NCBI GenBank assembly: GCA_002928875.1
Contig: PERO01000018.1
Span: forward strand, 142,276 to 206,275
Length of the DNA: 64,000 bases
Source of the DNA: Methylobacterium sp.
Lineage (GTDB): Bacteria; Pseudomonadota; Alphaproteobacteria; Rhizobiales; Beijerinckiaceae
Reading direction: 5' to 3'
The translations under genes and the position numbers were made by a program. The notes under the pieces were generated by a model that made no database searches, was not told the DNA's origin, and was given only the letters and a program-made list of their open reading frames with translations. This document shows positions 17,909-28,013 of the stretch, piece after piece (position 1 is the first letter of the stretch; each line of letters starts with the position of its first letter).

Positions 17909-20083
17909 TCACTGCGCCGCGACCGGCGGCTGCGAATAACCGAGCTTCTGGTTTAGCCCGTCGAGCAGGCTCGCGGCGGCCTCGGCGATGTTCGTGCCGG
18001 GCGGGAAGATCGCGGTCGCGCCCGCTTCCATCAAGGCCGCGAAATCCTGCGGGGGGATGACCCCGCCCACGACGATCATGATATCCGCGCCGCCTTCCGC
18101 CACGAGCGCGGCCTTCAGCGCCGGCACCAGCGTGAGATGCCCGGCGGCGAGGGAGGAGACTCCCACGACATGCGCGTGCCCGGCCACGGCCTGCTTCGCG
18201 ACCTCCTCCGGCGTGGCGAAAAGCGGGCCGATCTCCACGTCGAACCCGAGATCGCCGAAGGCCGAGGCCACGACCTTCTGGCCGCGATCGTGCCCGTCCT
18301 GCCCGATCTTGGCGACGAGGATCTTCGGCTTGCGCCCCTCGTTCTCGGCGAAGGCCTGCACCATGCCCGAGGCGCGGGCGACGACGGGGTTATCCTTGCC
18401 GACCGTATCGCGATAGATGCCGGAAACGACGCGGATCTCCGCCTGATGGCGGTTCCAGGCCTTTTCCAGCGCGAGGCTGATCTCACCCACCGAAGCGCGG
18501 GCGCGGGCGGCATCCACGGCCAGCGCGAGCAGATTGCCCTTGCCGGACCGCGCGGCATGCTCGAGCGCGGCGAGCGCGGCATTCACGGTGCCGGCATCGC
18601 GGGAGGCGCGCAGTTGCTTCAGCTTCTCGATCTGGCGCGCGCGCACGGCGGCGTTATCCACCTGCAGGATATCCAGTGGCTTTTCATCGAGCGGTTTCAG
18701 CTGGTTCACGCCGATAATCGCCTGCTCGCCCGAGTCGATCCGGGCCTGCGTCCGCGCGGCCGCTTCCTCGATGCGCAGCTTCGGAATGCCCGCCTCGATG
18801 GCCTTCGCCATGCCGCCGAGCCGCTCGACCTCCTCGATATGGCTCCAGGCGCGTGCGGCGAGATCGCCCGTGAGCTTCTCGACCATGCGCGAGCCACCCC
18901 AGGGATCGATGAGGCGGCAGGTGCCGCTCTCCTGCTGGATCAGGATCTGCGTGTTGCGCGCGATGCGGGCGGAGAAGTCGCTGGGCAGCGCCAGGGCTTC
19001 ATCCAGCGCGTTGGTGTGCAAAGACTGCGTGCCGCCCTGCGTGGCTGCGAGCGCCTCGATCATCGTGCGTGGCACGTTGTTGAACACATCCTGCGCCGCG
19101 AGAGACCAGCCCGAGGTCTGGCAATGCGTGCGAAGCGCGAGAGATTTGTCGCTTCTCGGGCCGAACCCCTTCACGATCTTCGCCCAGATGAGGCGCGCGG
19201 CGCGCATCTTGGCGATTTCCATGAAGAAATTCATGCCGATCGCCCAGAAGAACGACAGCCTCGGCGCAAAGGCATCGATATCGAGGCCCGCAGCGGTGCC
19301 GGCGCGCAGATATTCGAGGCCATCGGCGAGCGTATAGGCGAGTTCGAGATCCTGCGTCGCCCCCGCCTCCTGCATGTGATAGCCGGAGATGGAGATCGAG
19401 TTGAATTTCGGCATGTTCTCCGCCGTATAGGCGAAGATGTCCGAGATGATCCGCATCGAACCCTTGGGCGGGTAGATATAGGTGTTGCGGACCATGAACT
19501 CCTTCAGGATGTCGTTCTGGATCGTGCCGGAGAGCTTCGCCGCCGGCACGCCCTGCTCCTCGCCTGCCACGATGAAGAGCGCGAGAATGGGCAGAACCGC
19601 GCCGTTCATCGTCATCGACACGCTCATCCGGTCGAGCGGGATGCCATCGAAGAGCGTGCGCATGTCGAGGATGGAATCGATCGCCACGCCCGCCATGCCG
19701 ACATCGCCCGCGACGCGGGGGTGATCGGAATCGTAGCCGCGATGCGTCGCGAGATCGAAGGCGACCGAGAGGCCCTTCTGCCCGGCCGCGAGGTTGCGCC
19801 GATAAAAGGCGTTCGAATCCTCCGCCGTGGAGAAGCCCGCATATTGGCGGATGGTCCACGGGTTCGTCACATACATCGTGGGATAGGGCCCGCGCAGGAA
19901 GGGGGCCGCGCCGGGCCAGGTGTTCAGGAAATCGAGGCCCGTAAGCTGGGCCTCCTCGGTCAGCGGCGCAATCGCGATGCCCTCGGGCGTCTCCCACGGC
20001 GCCGCGCGCCCGGCCTGCTCGCGGGCGTGGGTCGCGGGGGCGCGGCTCGACGGTTTCGGAAGGTGCGAGAAATCCGGGACCAT
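17909..20083 (-). CDS. mutB: Methylmalonyl-CoA mutase large (alpha) subunit
   Basis: A protein of 724 residues that, with coenzyme B12, interconverts (R)-methylmalonyl-CoA and succinyl-CoA. The N-terminal TIM barrel shows [19 protein letters not shown] and [11 protein letters not shown]. The C-terminal B12 domain has [10 protein letters not shown] with the cobalt-binding histidine, and GGVIPPQD. I chose ATG 20083 ([12 protein letters not shown]), 13 bp after the small-subunit stop, with a purine-rich AGCAGGAAAA upstream; the longer frame to 20134 would overlap mutA. It is the middle gene of mutA-mutB-pcp. No MeaB/ArgK chaperone or epimerase gene is in the window. Confidence 0.95.
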   Translation of the reverse strand: MVPDFSHLPKPSSRAPATHAREQAGRAAPWETPEGIAIAPLTEEAQLTGLDFLNTWPGAAPFLRGPYPTMYVTNPWTIRQYAGFSTAEDSNAFYRRNLAAGQKGLSVAFDLATHRGYDSDHPRVAGDVGMAGVAIDSILDMRTLFDGIPLDRMSVSMTMNGAVLPILALFIVAGEEQGVPAAKLSGTIQNDILKEFMVRNTYIYPPKGSMRIISDIFAYTAENMPKFNSISISGYHMQEAGATQDLELAYTLADGLEYLRAGTAAGLDIDAFAPRLSFFWAIGMNFFMEIAKMRAARLIWAKIVKGFGPRSDKSLALRTHCQTSGWSLAAQDVFNNVPRTMIEALAATQGGTQSLHTNALDEALALPSDFSARIARNTQILIQQESGTCRLIDPWGGSRMVEKLTGDLAARAWSHIEEVERLGGMAKAIEAGIPKLRIEEAAARTQARIDSGEQAIIGVNQLKPLDEKPLDILQVDNAAVRARQIEKLKQLRASRDAGTVNAALAALEHAARSGKGNLLALAVDAARARASVGEISLALEKAWNRHQAEIRVVSGIYRDTVGKDNPVVARASGMVQAFAENEGRKPKILVAKIGQDGHDRGQKVVASAFGDLGFDVEIGPLFATPEEVAKQAVAGHAHVVGVSSLAAGHLTLVPALKAALVAEGGADIMIVVGGVIPPQDFAALMEAGATAIFPPGTNIAEAAASLLDGLNQKLGYSQPPVAAQ

Positions 20084-20096
20084 GGCGTTTTCCTGC

Positions 20097-22004
20097 TCAC
20101 GCTTTCTGCTGGAGGCCAAAATTTTCGAGGCCAACCAGCAAACGATCGAGGAAGGCGACCAGATCCATGCCGAACGTCAGAAAACCCGTGACGCCGGCTT
20201 CCGCGAGCGTCGCCTCGAGATCGCCGGGCTTGCCGGCGAGCAGCAGCGGCGAGGCGCCCGCCGCGCGCAAGGCCGCGGCGATTTCGACCGCTTCCGCGGC
20301 ATAATCCGCATCCGCACCGACAAGGCAGGCGAGGCGGGTGCCCGAGGCCTGGAAGGCGCGGACGAGTTCATCGCGATCCGTGCCGCCGGCCGCGAGCGGG
20401 AAGCCATCCGAGAGCACGGCCTCAATGCCGCCCGTCTCGAAGGCATTCTTCGCGTAGGTCGCGCGCGGGGTGAAATCCGCGAGCCGCCCCAGCGGCGCCA
20501 GGAAGATGCGTGGCTGCGCGCCGCGCGCGGCGAGCGCATCGGCCCGGTCGCGCAATGCCTCGAACATCGTCGCGAGGCGGATGCTCGGGAGCTTCGCCTG
20601 GCCGGCCGCCGAAGCGGGCGCGGGCATCAGCACCGGGGTTTCGGGCTCGGCGATGTTCGGGAATTCGCTCACCCCGGTCACCGGCACGGCGCGGGTGGCG
20701 ATAGCGCGCAGGCGGGCCTCGCGCGTGGCGGCGATCTTGCGGGCGAAGGCACCGGTTTCGAGCGCGGCCGCCAGGCCGCCGAGGCTGCCGGACCGCTCCG
20801 CCTCGATATGCTGGACGATGGCCCAGGCCTTCTCTTCGAGCGTCTCGGTGATTTCCTCGATCGCGCCAGAGCCCGCGGCCGGGTCGATCATCCGGTTGAG
20901 GTTGGATTCGCGCGCCAGAATCAGGCTCGTGTTGCGCGCAAGCCGCCGGGCATTGGCATCGGGCAGGCCCAGGGCGGTGCTGTGCGGCAGCAGCGTCAGC
21001 GAATCGACGCCGCCAAGCGCCGCCGCGAGGCCCGCGACCGTTGTGCGCAGCATGTTCGCGTTGGGGTCGCGCCGCGTCATCATGCGGAACGCCGATTCGG
21101 CGTGGATCAGCGCGGGCGCGGGTTTCTTCACCCCGCAATGTTCGAGAATGCCGGCCCAGAGGCGGCGGAACGCGCGGATCTTGGCGATGGTCAGGAACTG
21201 ATCCTGGTCCGCGACCAGCGTGAAGGCGATCAGCGCCTGCGCCTTTTCCGGCGGCATGCCGGCTTTCGCGATCACACGCAGATAGGTGATGCCCTGCGCG
21301 AGCAGGCTCGCGATCTCCTGCGCCTCGCTGGCACCCGCCTCGTGGAAGGGGCGGGAATCCGCCATCAGGAACGGGCCGGTAAATCCGGCTTCGCCGAGCG
21401 CGCAGATCGCCTCGCGGATGCGCGTGCAGATGGCGATCCAGAATTGCGGGATCTGGCCGATGCGCGCCCAATCCGCCAGCGGGCGGATGCCGAAATCCAC
21501 CTTCAGCGTTGCGCCCGGCAGGTTGCGCGCCTTGGCGAAGGCCCGGAAGGCATCGGCGGTATCGGCCCCCGTGAAGGCGGGGGGATCGAGCCGCAGCCGC
21601 ACGAGATCGCAATGCACGCCCGCGAGCGCGGCCTCGATGGCCTCGGCCTTCGGCGAAAGCCCGAAGCCGCGCGCGGTGAGCGACCCGGCGAAGGCCAGAG
21701 TCAGCTGGTCCGCGCCGCCCTCGAGATCGGCCAGTGCCAGGCGGTTCGCCTCGGCGGGATCGGGGTGATCGACCGTCGCGGCAACACCCCAGGGCGCGGT
21801 GCCGCGCGCGCCTGCGATCGGTTCGGCCTGCGCGTCGCGTGGATGGATCGGCTGGAGCGCGATGCCGTCGGCGGTGAGCGTCACCAGCTTGCGGTCAAAG
21901 GGCGCGCCCTTCAGGACGCCGTCGACGAGACGTCGCCAATCGCTTTCCGTGGCGACCGGGAACTCGGAGGCGAGGGCAAGCGGGGTTGGAGCAGGGTCAG
22001 GCAT
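20097..22004 (-). CDS. mutA: Methylmalonyl-CoA mutase small (beta) subunit
   Basis: A 635-residue paralogue of the large subunit that forms the heterodimer but does not bind cofactor. The barrel region carries [12 protein letters not shown] and the mutase-like [15 protein letters not shown]. In the C-terminal domain the DxHxxG cobalt motif is absent (GADADYAAE is found in the region), as expected for the beta subunit. It is the first gene of the operon; the 134-bp gap upstream to the DUF2780-like gene should carry the promoter. The pathway is propionate or branched-chain amino acid degradation, or glyoxylate regeneration. Confidence 0.92.
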   Translation of the reverse strand: MPDPAPTPLALASEFPVATESDWRRLVDGVLKGAPFDRKLVTLTADGIALQPIHPRDAQAEPIAGARGTAPWGVAATVDHPDPAEANRLALADLEGGADQLTLAFAGSLTARGFGLSPKAEAIEAALAGVHCDLVRLRLDPPAFTGADTADAFRAFAKARNLPGATLKVDFGIRPLADWARIGQIPQFWIAICTRIREAICALGEAGFTGPFLMADSRPFHEAGASEAQEIASLLAQGITYLRVIAKAGMPPEKAQALIAFTLVADQDQFLTIAKIRAFRRLWAGILEHCGVKKPAPALIHAESAFRMMTRRDPNANMLRTTVAGLAAALGGVDSLTLLPHSTALGLPDANARRLARNTSLILARESNLNRMIDPAAGSGAIEEITETLEEKAWAIVQHIEAERSGSLGGLAAALETGAFARKIAATREARLRAIATRAVPVTGVSEFPNIAEPETPVLMPAPASAAGQAKLPSIRLATMFEALRDRADALAARGAQPRIFLAPLGRLADFTPRATYAKNAFETGGIEAVLSDGFPLAAGGTDRDELVRAFQASGTRLACLVGADADYAAEAVEIAAALRAAGASPLLLAGKPGDLEATLAEAGVTGFLTFGMDLVAFLDRLLVGLENFGLQQKA

Positions 22005-22138
22005 GCGCGGCTTCTATAGCGCGAGCCCGGTTCAAGTGAAAATGAACTTTGTGACGACAACCAAAGCCGAACGTTGCCGAAAGCGCGATCGGCAACTTCC
22101 GTCAGTGCCCGTCGCGCCCGGTTGGCGCATGCGCGCCC

Positions 22139-22519
22139 TCAGACGAACTGGCTGAGACCGGGAATCGCGCCCACCAGCGCGCCCATCGCATCCTCGCCGG
22201 CCGTTTCGCGGCCATAGGCGAAGACTTCCTTCGAAAGGGCCTGGATCTGGCCCATGCCGATGCCGGCGCTCATCAATTGCTGGCCGAGCGCCATCACGCC
22301 GCCGCCACCCATCATGCCCATCAGGCCAGCCATCAGGCCGCCACCGTCGGGCGCGTTCGCAGCCGCCAGTTCCGCCGCGCCGGGCATCGCCGCGAAAGCC
22401 TCGTTCGCGGCTTCCGGCGCCTCTTTCTGCAGGAAGGCGAGGATCAGGCCGACCGATTTCTCGGCCAAGGCGGGTTCGAGCCCGACATTCTGAACCACGC
22501 GATTGATGAGTTCCTGCAT
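22139..22519 (-). CDS. Small DUF2780/DUF2267-like protein
   Basis: A protein of 126 residues starting at ATG 22519, preceded by GGGAGGA nine bases away; an upstream in-frame GTG is less likely. An N-terminal helical part (MQELINRVVQNVGLEPALAEKS, shown here as ELINRVVQNVGLEP) is followed by a Gly/Met-rich hinge (LMAGLMGMMGGGG, about 64-76) and a C-terminal helical segment. Such small proteins are annotated as DUF2780 or DUF2267; function is unknown. No signal peptide is obvious. It stands alone between mutA and a hydrolase gene, all on the minus strand. Confidence 0.6.
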   Translation of the reverse strand: MQELINRVVQNVGLEPALAEKSVGLILAFLQKEAPEAANEAFAAMPGAAELAAANAPDGGGLMAGLMGMMGGGGVMALGQQLMSAGIGMGQIQALSKEVFAYGRETAGEDAMGALVGAIPGLSQFV

Positions 22520-22624
22520 CACGATACGTCCTCCCGGCCTGTTGTTCCGCGAGCGTTACGCGATCGCAGGAAGGCAGGCAAGACAGATTGTTTAGGGCTA
22601 AACGACTTTGCCGCGCCGCATCGA

Positions 22625-23461
22625 TCACTTTTCGTCGATAGTCACGCCCGCGCGCCGCCCCGCCGCCGCCCAGGGGCCGGGGCGGAGCTGCTGGAGAAAC
22701 TCCACGGCGAGCGTGCCGACCATCGCGCCGACCTGCGGATCGCCCCTGCCGCCGAGCGCGCGATGCGTCGCGCCTTCGATGACCGCGAGCCGCTTCCGGC
22801 CGGGTGGCAGGCCCTCATAGCTCGACAGGCGCGTTTCGTAGGTGCCGCCGACCGAGCGATCCTCGGTGCCGGTGATCATCAGCACCGGCTTGCGGATGGC
22901 TTTCATCGCGCCGGCGGGGAAGAAGCCGGGTCCTTCGCCCAGAGGCGAGATGGCGATATAGGCATCGAAGCGATCGCGGCCCTCGATGCCCGAGGTCGAT
23001 GCCGCCCCGGCCTCGACCAGCGCGGTCCGTGCGCCCATCGAATGGCCCGCGAGCACCTTGAAGGGCACCCGGCAACGCTTCTCCTCGACCGCGAGGATCG
23101 TATCGAGATCCGCCTGCCGGGCGAGATGCGCAGCCCGATCCGAGGCGGCGCGATCGATGCCGCCGCGTCCGCCACCGATGCCGCGGATCAAAAGGTCGCG
23201 CCCGCTTTCGGCATGGCTCGGCACCACGACGCGGAAGCCGGCGCGATTGAGCGCCGTGGCGAGGGTGGCATTGCCGGCGAGGCTGCCGCCGAGCCCGTGG
23301 CTGACGATCGCCAGCGGCGCGCAGCCCCGCGCATCGAGCACCTTCGCCTCGATCTCCGCGCCATCCGCGCGGCGGTAGAGATCGGCCGCGGCGGGGGCGA
23401 CCCCGGCGACGAGCGCCAGGGCGAAAAAGGCTGGCGCGACAAGGGCTGGACGGTTCGTCAT
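22625..23461 (-). CDS. Secreted alpha/beta hydrolase (dienelactone-hydrolase/PAF-AH-like)
   Basis: A protein of 278 residues with an N-terminal signal peptide (PAFFALALVAGVAPAAA, cleavage near residue 26). The alpha/beta hydrolase fold is shown by the oxyanion region IVSHGLGGSLAGN and the nucleophile elbow GHSMG; a later aspartate in MITGTEDRS and a histidine in EGATHRAL complete a plausible triad. It would act in the periplasm on an ester. The start at ATG 23461 follows GGAG six bases away. The substrate is unknown. Confidence 0.78.
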   Translation of the reverse strand: MTNRPALVAPAFFALALVAGVAPAAADLYRRADGAEIEAKVLDARGCAPLAIVSHGLGGSLAGNATLATALNRAGFRVVVPSHAESGRDLLIRGIGGGRGGIDRAASDRAAHLARQADLDTILAVEEKRCRVPFKVLAGHSMGARTALVEAGAASTSGIEGRDRFDAYIAISPLGEGPGFFPAGAMKAIRKPVLMITGTEDRSVGGTYETRLSSYEGLPPGRKRLAVIEGATHRALGGRGDPQVGAMVGTLAVEFLQQLRPGPWAAAGRRAGVTIDEK

Positions 23462-23646
23462 CACTCACTCCGGACGGTTCGAATGGCGGTCCGAACCCTG
23501 CAGTGCGGGAGCTTACCACGGCTTTTCCCGAACCTTGCCGGGGGATGACGAATGGAGGGGCCAATCGCGTCAAAAGCGATCTTTTCGAATCCCGGATGAA
23601 GCGGCTATATGCTTCTGGCCTCATGGAAAACCCCTGGAGAGTGACC

Positions 23647-25176
23647 GTGGCAGACGCGAAGACCATCCTCATCGGCAAGAGCGAGACGAAATACGAGGAA
23701 CTGACCCTCAGGCTCGCCAATCGCCACGGCCTCGTGACCGGCGCGACCGGCACCGGCAAGACCGTGACGCTGCAGAAACTGGCCGAAGGGTTTTCCGCCA
23801 ACGGCGTGCCGGTCTTCACGGCGGACATCAAGGGCGATCTCTCCGGTGCCGCGGCCATGGGCAACGCGCTGCCCCCCTTCGTGAACCGCGCGAAGGAGAT
23901 CGGCGTCGAATACAAGGCCGAGCAATATCCGGTGGTGTTCTGGGATCTCTTCGGCGAGCAGGGCCACCCAATCCGCGCCACCGTGGCCGAGATGGGCCCG
24001 CTGCTGCTCGCGCGGCTCATGGAACTCAACGAGACGCAGGAAGGCGTGCTGAACATCCTGTTCCGCTATGCCGACGAGCATGGCCTGCTGCTGCTCGACC
24101 TGAAAGACCTGCGCGCCCTGCTTGCCGAACTCGGCAACAACAAGGAATTGCAGGCCGAATTGCAATCGACCTACGGCAATGTCTCGCCGGCCTCGGTGGG
24201 TGCGATCCAGCGGCAATTGCTTGTCCTCGAGAACCAGGGCGGTTCGAATTTCTTCGGCGAGCCCGCGCTCGAACTCGCCGATTTCATGAAGCATGACGAG
24301 GAAGGCCGCGGGCATATCAACATCCTCGCCGCCGACAAGCTGATGAAGTCGCCGCGGCTCTATGCGACCTTCCTGCTCTGGATGCTCTCGGAACTCTTCG
24401 AGCAGCTGCCGGAAGTGGGCGACCCCGAGAAGCCGAAGCTCGTCTTCTTCTTCGACGAGGCGCATCTCCTCTTCGACAACGCGCCGGCCGCGCTGATCGA
24501 TGCGATCGAGCAGGTCGTGCGTCTCATCCGCTCGAAGGGCGTGGGCGTCTATTTCGTGACGCAGAACCCGCTCGACGTGCCGGACAAGGTGGGCGCGCAA
24601 TTGGGCAACCGCGTGCAGCACGCCTTGCGCGCCTTCACCCCGCGCGAGCAGAAGGCGGTGAAGGCCGCGGCCGAGACGTTCCGGCCCAACCCGAAATTCA
24701 GGACCTCGGAGGTCATCACCAATCTCGGCGTGGGCGAGGCGCTCGTCTCCGTGCTCGAAGGCAAGGGCGCGCCCTCGATGGTCGAGCGCACGCTGATCGC
24801 GCCGCCGGGCGGGCGCGTCGGGCCGATCACCCCGCAGGAGCGCGCCGCCCTGATGCGCGAGAGCCCGTTCCGTTCGAAATACACCGAGACGGTCGATCGC
24901 GAGAGCGCCTTCGAGATGCTGGCGGCCAAGGCGGAGGAAGCCGCGAAGGCGGCGCAGGGTGGCGGCGGCCTGCTCGGCAACGTGCTCGGCGGGCTCTTTG
25001 GCGGCAGCGCGCCGGCACCGACGGGGCGTGGGCGCGGCACGGCCCGCCCGCAGCAGAGCATGGCCGAGAAGATCGCGACCTCGGCCGCGCGTTCCGTGGC
25101 GACCTCGGTCGGCCGGCAGATCGGCACGGCGATCGTGCGCGGGGTGCTGGGGAGCCTTCTCGGCGGGCGGCGCTAG
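23647..25176 (+). CDS. HerA-like ATPase (DUF853 family)
   Basis: A protein of 509 residues. I choose GTG 23647 (ADAKTILIGKSE) because GGAGA lies six bases upstream, whereas upstream ATGs lack a site. It has Walker A GATGTGKTVT near residue 36, a Walker B-like LVFFFDEAHLLFD near 275, and an arginine-rich GARVQHALRAFTPREQK-type region, all of the HerA/FtsK superfamily. The C-terminal 80 residues are Gly/Ala-rich. HerA-type proteins are DNA translocases; the DUF853 branch (E. coli YjgR type) has no proven function. It is followed after 3 bases by a LysE exporter gene. Confidence 0.88.
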   Translation: MADAKTILIGKSETKYEELTLRLANRHGLVTGATGTGKTVTLQKLAEGFSANGVPVFTADIKGDLSGAAAMGNALPPFVNRAKEIGVEYKAEQYPVVFWDLFGEQGHPIRATVAEMGPLLLARLMELNETQEGVLNILFRYADEHGLLLLDLKDLRALLAELGNNKELQAELQSTYGNVSPASVGAIQRQLLVLENQGGSNFFGEPALELADFMKHDEEGRGHINILAADKLMKSPRLYATFLLWMLSELFEQLPEVGDPEKPKLVFFFDEAHLLFDNAPAALIDAIEQVVRLIRSKGVGVYFVTQNPLDVPDKVGAQLGNRVQHALRAFTPREQKAVKAAAETFRPNPKFRTSEVITNLGVGEALVSVLEGKGAPSMVERTLIAPPGGRVGPITPQERAALMRESPFRSKYTETVDRESAFEMLAAKAEEAAKAAQGGGGLLGNVLGGLFGGSAPAPTGRGRGTARPQQSMAEKIATSAARSVATSVGRQIGTAIVRGVLGSLLGGRR

Positions 25177-25179
25177 GGC

Positions 25180-25794
25180 GTGTTCATCCCCTTCATCACC
25201 GGATTTGCCATCGGCGGATCGCTCATCGTGGCGATCGGCGCGCAGAACGCCTTCGTGCTGCGCCAAGGCATCAAGCGCGAGCATGTCTTCGCGGTGGCCC
25301 TGTTCTGCGCGGCGTCGGATGCGACGCTGATCGCGCTCGGCGTGGCGGGCCTTGGATTCCTCATCGAGCGGGTGCCGGGGCTCGTCACGGTCGTGACGCT
25401 GTTCGGGATCGTGTTCCTGCTCGCTTATGGCGTGATGGCCGCGCGCCGGGCGCTGGCACCGTCCGGCATGGCCGTGGGGGCGGGCGCGCCGATGAGCCTG
25501 AAAGCCGCGCTCTCGGCCTGCGCGGCCTTCACCTTCCTTAACCCGCATGTCTATCTCGACACGGTGATTCTCGTGGGCAGCCTCGCGGCGGGTTATACGG
25601 GGCAGGAGCGCTGGGCCTATGGCATCGGCGCGTCGAGCGCGTCGTTCGTCTGGTTCTTCGCCCTGGGCTATGGCGCGCGGGTGCTGACGCCGCTTTTCGA
25701 GAAGCCCGTGGCGTGGCGCATTCTCGATGCGATCATCGCTCTGGTGATGGGAATGATTGCCTTGAAGCTCCTGCTGTGGATGATGAGGCGCTGA
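25180..25794 (+). CDS. LysE/ArgO family amino-acid exporter
   Basis: A 204-residue inner-membrane protein with six hydrophobic segments. The family N-terminus GFAIGGSLIVAIGAQNAFVLRQG and the motif FLNPHVYLDTV near residue 122 identify the LysE/ArgO branch that exports basic amino acids. The start is GTG 25180, three bases after the preceding stop, so it is likely translated by coupling with the HerA-like gene. The exact substrate (arginine or lysine) cannot be told from sequence. Confidence 0.9.
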   Translation: MFIPFITGFAIGGSLIVAIGAQNAFVLRQGIKREHVFAVALFCAASDATLIALGVAGLGFLIERVPGLVTVVTLFGIVFLLAYGVMAARRALAPSGMAVGAGAPMSLKAALSACAAFTFLNPHVYLDTVILVGSLAAGYTGQERWAYGIGASSASFVWFFALGYGARVLTPLFEKPVAWRILDAIIALVMGMIALKLLLWMMRR

Positions 25795-25817
25795 TCCCCC
25801 ATCCCCAAGGTTCTCCC

Positions 25818-27200
25818 ATGTCTGTTCCTGCCGTTCTGTCGCGCCTCGAAACCAGCCGCGAGGCGACTCTCGCCCGCCTGAAATCCTGGCTCGCCATTCC
25901 CTCGATCTCGACCGACCCGGCCTACAAGGCGGATGTGCGGCGCGCGGGCGCGCATCTCGTCGCCGATCTCGAGACGATGGGCTTCGAGGCGTCTTTGCGG
26001 GAAACGCCGGGCCATCCGGTGGTGGTGGGGCATCGCCGCCGGCCGGGCAAGCCGCATGTGCTGTTCTACGGCCATTACGATGTCCAGCCGGTCGATCCGC
26101 TCGAACTCTGGGAACAGCCGCCCTTCGAGCCGGTGGTGAAGGAAATCGAGCCCGGCCGGAAGGTGATCTCGGCGCGCGGCGCTGCGGACGACAAGGGGCA
26201 GGTGATGACCTTCCTCGAGGCCTGCCGCGCCATCATCGCCGAGACGGGTGACCTGCCGGTCTCGCTCACCGTGATGATCGAGGGCGAGGAGGAGAACGGC
26301 TCCATCAACCTGCCGGATTTCGTCGAGAAGAACGCGGCCGAGTTCAAGGCCGATGTCTGCCTCGTCTGCGATACCGGCATGTGGGATCGCGGCCGGCCGC
26401 AGATCACCTCGTCGCTGCGCGGGCTGCTCTACGAGGAGATCATCGTGCGAGCCGCGAATCGCGACCTGCATTCGGGCCATTTCGGCGGCACCGCGCAGAA
26501 CCCGATCCACATTCTCTCCCGCATCGTCGCCTCGCTGCATGATGCCGAGGGGCGCATCACCGTGCCGCATTTCTACGATGGCGTTCACGAGACGGGCGAC
26601 AACCGCAAGGCCTCGTGGGAGGCTCTGGGCCTCACCGAAGCGGATTTCCTCGGCACGATCGGCCTGAAATACGCCGCGGGCGAGAAGGGCCGGACGCTGA
26701 TCGAGAAGATCCAGGCGCGGCCGACCTGCGATTGCAACGGCATCTGGGGCGGCTATACGGGCGCCGGCACCAAGACGGTGATCGCGGGCGAGGCGCGCGC
26801 GAAGATCTCCTTCCGCCTCGTGCACGACCAGGACCCCAAGGCGATCCAGAAGAACTTCCGCGAATTCGTCTCGGCGCAGATCCCGCCGGATTGTTCGGTC
26901 GAGTTCATCGGCTACAAGGGCAGCCGCGCCGTGCAGGTGAGCGAGGACAGCCCCGATCTGCGTCGCGCGGTGGAGGCGCTGCGCGAGGAATGGGGCACCG
27001 ATCCGGTGGTGCTCGGCCATGGCGGCTCCATCCCCATCGTGGGGGATTTCAAGCGCGTGCTTGGCCTCGATGCCCTGCTGATCGGCTGGGGGCTCGACGA
27101 CGATCGCATCCACTCGCCGAACGAGAAATACGATCTCGAGAACTTCTATCGCGGCCAGAAGAGCTGGGCGCGCATCCTGATGAAACTCGCCGCGCGCTGA
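25818..27200 (+). CDS. M20 family metallo-dipeptidase
   Basis: A protein of 460 residues starting at ATG 25818 after AAGG. It is an M20 peptidase of the CNDP/DapE-like branch that uses two zinc ions. The expected ligands are seen: His in FYGHYDVQP, Asp in RGAADDKGQ, the general base pair in IEGEEENGS, Asp in VCDTGMW, and the late His in DDRIHSPNEK. The lid domain inserted in the middle provides dimer contacts (NRDLHSGHFGG). It is cytoplasmic; probable role is peptide or dipeptide hydrolysis. It lies 23 bases after the exporter gene on the same strand. Confidence 0.9.
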   Translation: MSVPAVLSRLETSREATLARLKSWLAIPSISTDPAYKADVRRAGAHLVADLETMGFEASLRETPGHPVVVGHRRRPGKPHVLFYGHYDVQPVDPLELWEQPPFEPVVKEIEPGRKVISARGAADDKGQVMTFLEACRAIIAETGDLPVSLTVMIEGEEENGSINLPDFVEKNAAEFKADVCLVCDTGMWDRGRPQITSSLRGLLYEEIIVRAANRDLHSGHFGGTAQNPIHILSRIVASLHDAEGRITVPHFYDGVHETGDNRKASWEALGLTEADFLGTIGLKYAAGEKGRTLIEKIQARPTCDCNGIWGGYTGAGTKTVIAGEARAKISFRLVHDQDPKAIQKNFREFVSAQIPPDCSVEFIGYKGSRAVQVSEDSPDLRRAVEALREEWGTDPVVLGHGGSIPIVGDFKRVLGLDALLIGWGLDDDRIHSPNEKYDLENFYRGQKSWARILMKLAAR

Positions 27201-27203
27201 GGC

Positions 27204-27863
27204 TCACTCGATGCCGCGCAGGTCGTTCACGACCTGCATCGGCGGAAGATCGGGATATTCGTCCGGCAGGTTCGTCCGGTTGACCCAGATCGGCGCGAAG
27301 CCGGCCGCGAAGGCGCCGGCCACGTCCCAGCGGTTCGAGGAGACGAAGGTGATGTCGGAGGGCCGGTCGGCCATCGCCAGCCGCGCGGCGACGCCGTAAA
27401 CCGCCATGGCCGGCTTGAAATGGCCGGTTTCCTCCACCGAGATCACCTGATCGACATAGCCGCCGATCCGGCTCGCGGCGATCGCGTCCTTCACCATGGC
27501 ATGCGTGCCGTTGGTGAAGACCACCGTGCGATGGCGGGCGGATTTCAGTCGCCCGAGCACCTTCGGCACATCCGGGAAGGCATCGAGCACGCGATAGGCC
27601 TTCAGCAGATTGTCGCGCAGGGCGGGATCGTCGACGCCGAAGCGGGCGAGCGAGAAATCGAGCGCGCGCTCGGTCAGCGTCCAGAAATCCACCGTGCCGC
27701 CCCGGCCCATCGCGGTCAGCGTCCAGCTGTATTCGAGCTGCTTCTGGCGCCACAGGGCGGAAAGTTCCAGCGCCTTCGGCCCCAGGGATGCGCCGGCGCG
27801 CAGCACGGCCGAATGCACGTCGAACAGCGTGCCATAGGCGTCGAACATGAAGATGCGGCTCAT
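27204..27863 (-). CDS. Haloacid dehalogenase type II (L-2-haloacid dehalogenase)
   Basis: A 219-residue HAD-superfamily protein. The nucleophile motif FDAYGTLFD with Asp8 and Tyr in place of the second aspartate is the hallmark of the haloacid dehalogenase type II branch rather than phosphatases. Later motifs VFTNGTHAMV (Thr/Ser motif), and FVSSNRWDVAGAFAAG (the SSN-D motif) are also present. It would hydrolyse L-2-halocarboxylic acids to hydroxyacids in the cytoplasm. It converges on the M20 peptidase gene with 3 bases between stops. Confidence 0.88.
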   Translation of the reverse strand: MSRIFMFDAYGTLFDVHSAVLRAGASLGPKALELSALWRQKQLEYSWTLTAMGRGGTVDFWTLTERALDFSLARFGVDDPALRDNLLKAYRVLDAFPDVPKVLGRLKSARHRTVVFTNGTHAMVKDAIAASRIGGYVDQVISVEETGHFKPAMAVYGVAARLAMADRPSDITFVSSNRWDVAGAFAAGFAPIWVNRTNLPDEYPDLPPMQVVNDLRGIE

Positions 27864-28013
27864 GGTAGTCTCCCCGCGCCGGCGGCCCTGTGCCGATCAG
27901 CGCTTTTGATCGAACGATGATTTGTTGGAATAGCGTTGCCTGTAAAGCCCCGGACGATTGACCTTCGCGTGACCTGCCGTTCGTATGGGGAAACGAAGCC
28001 TCGGGAGGATAGC

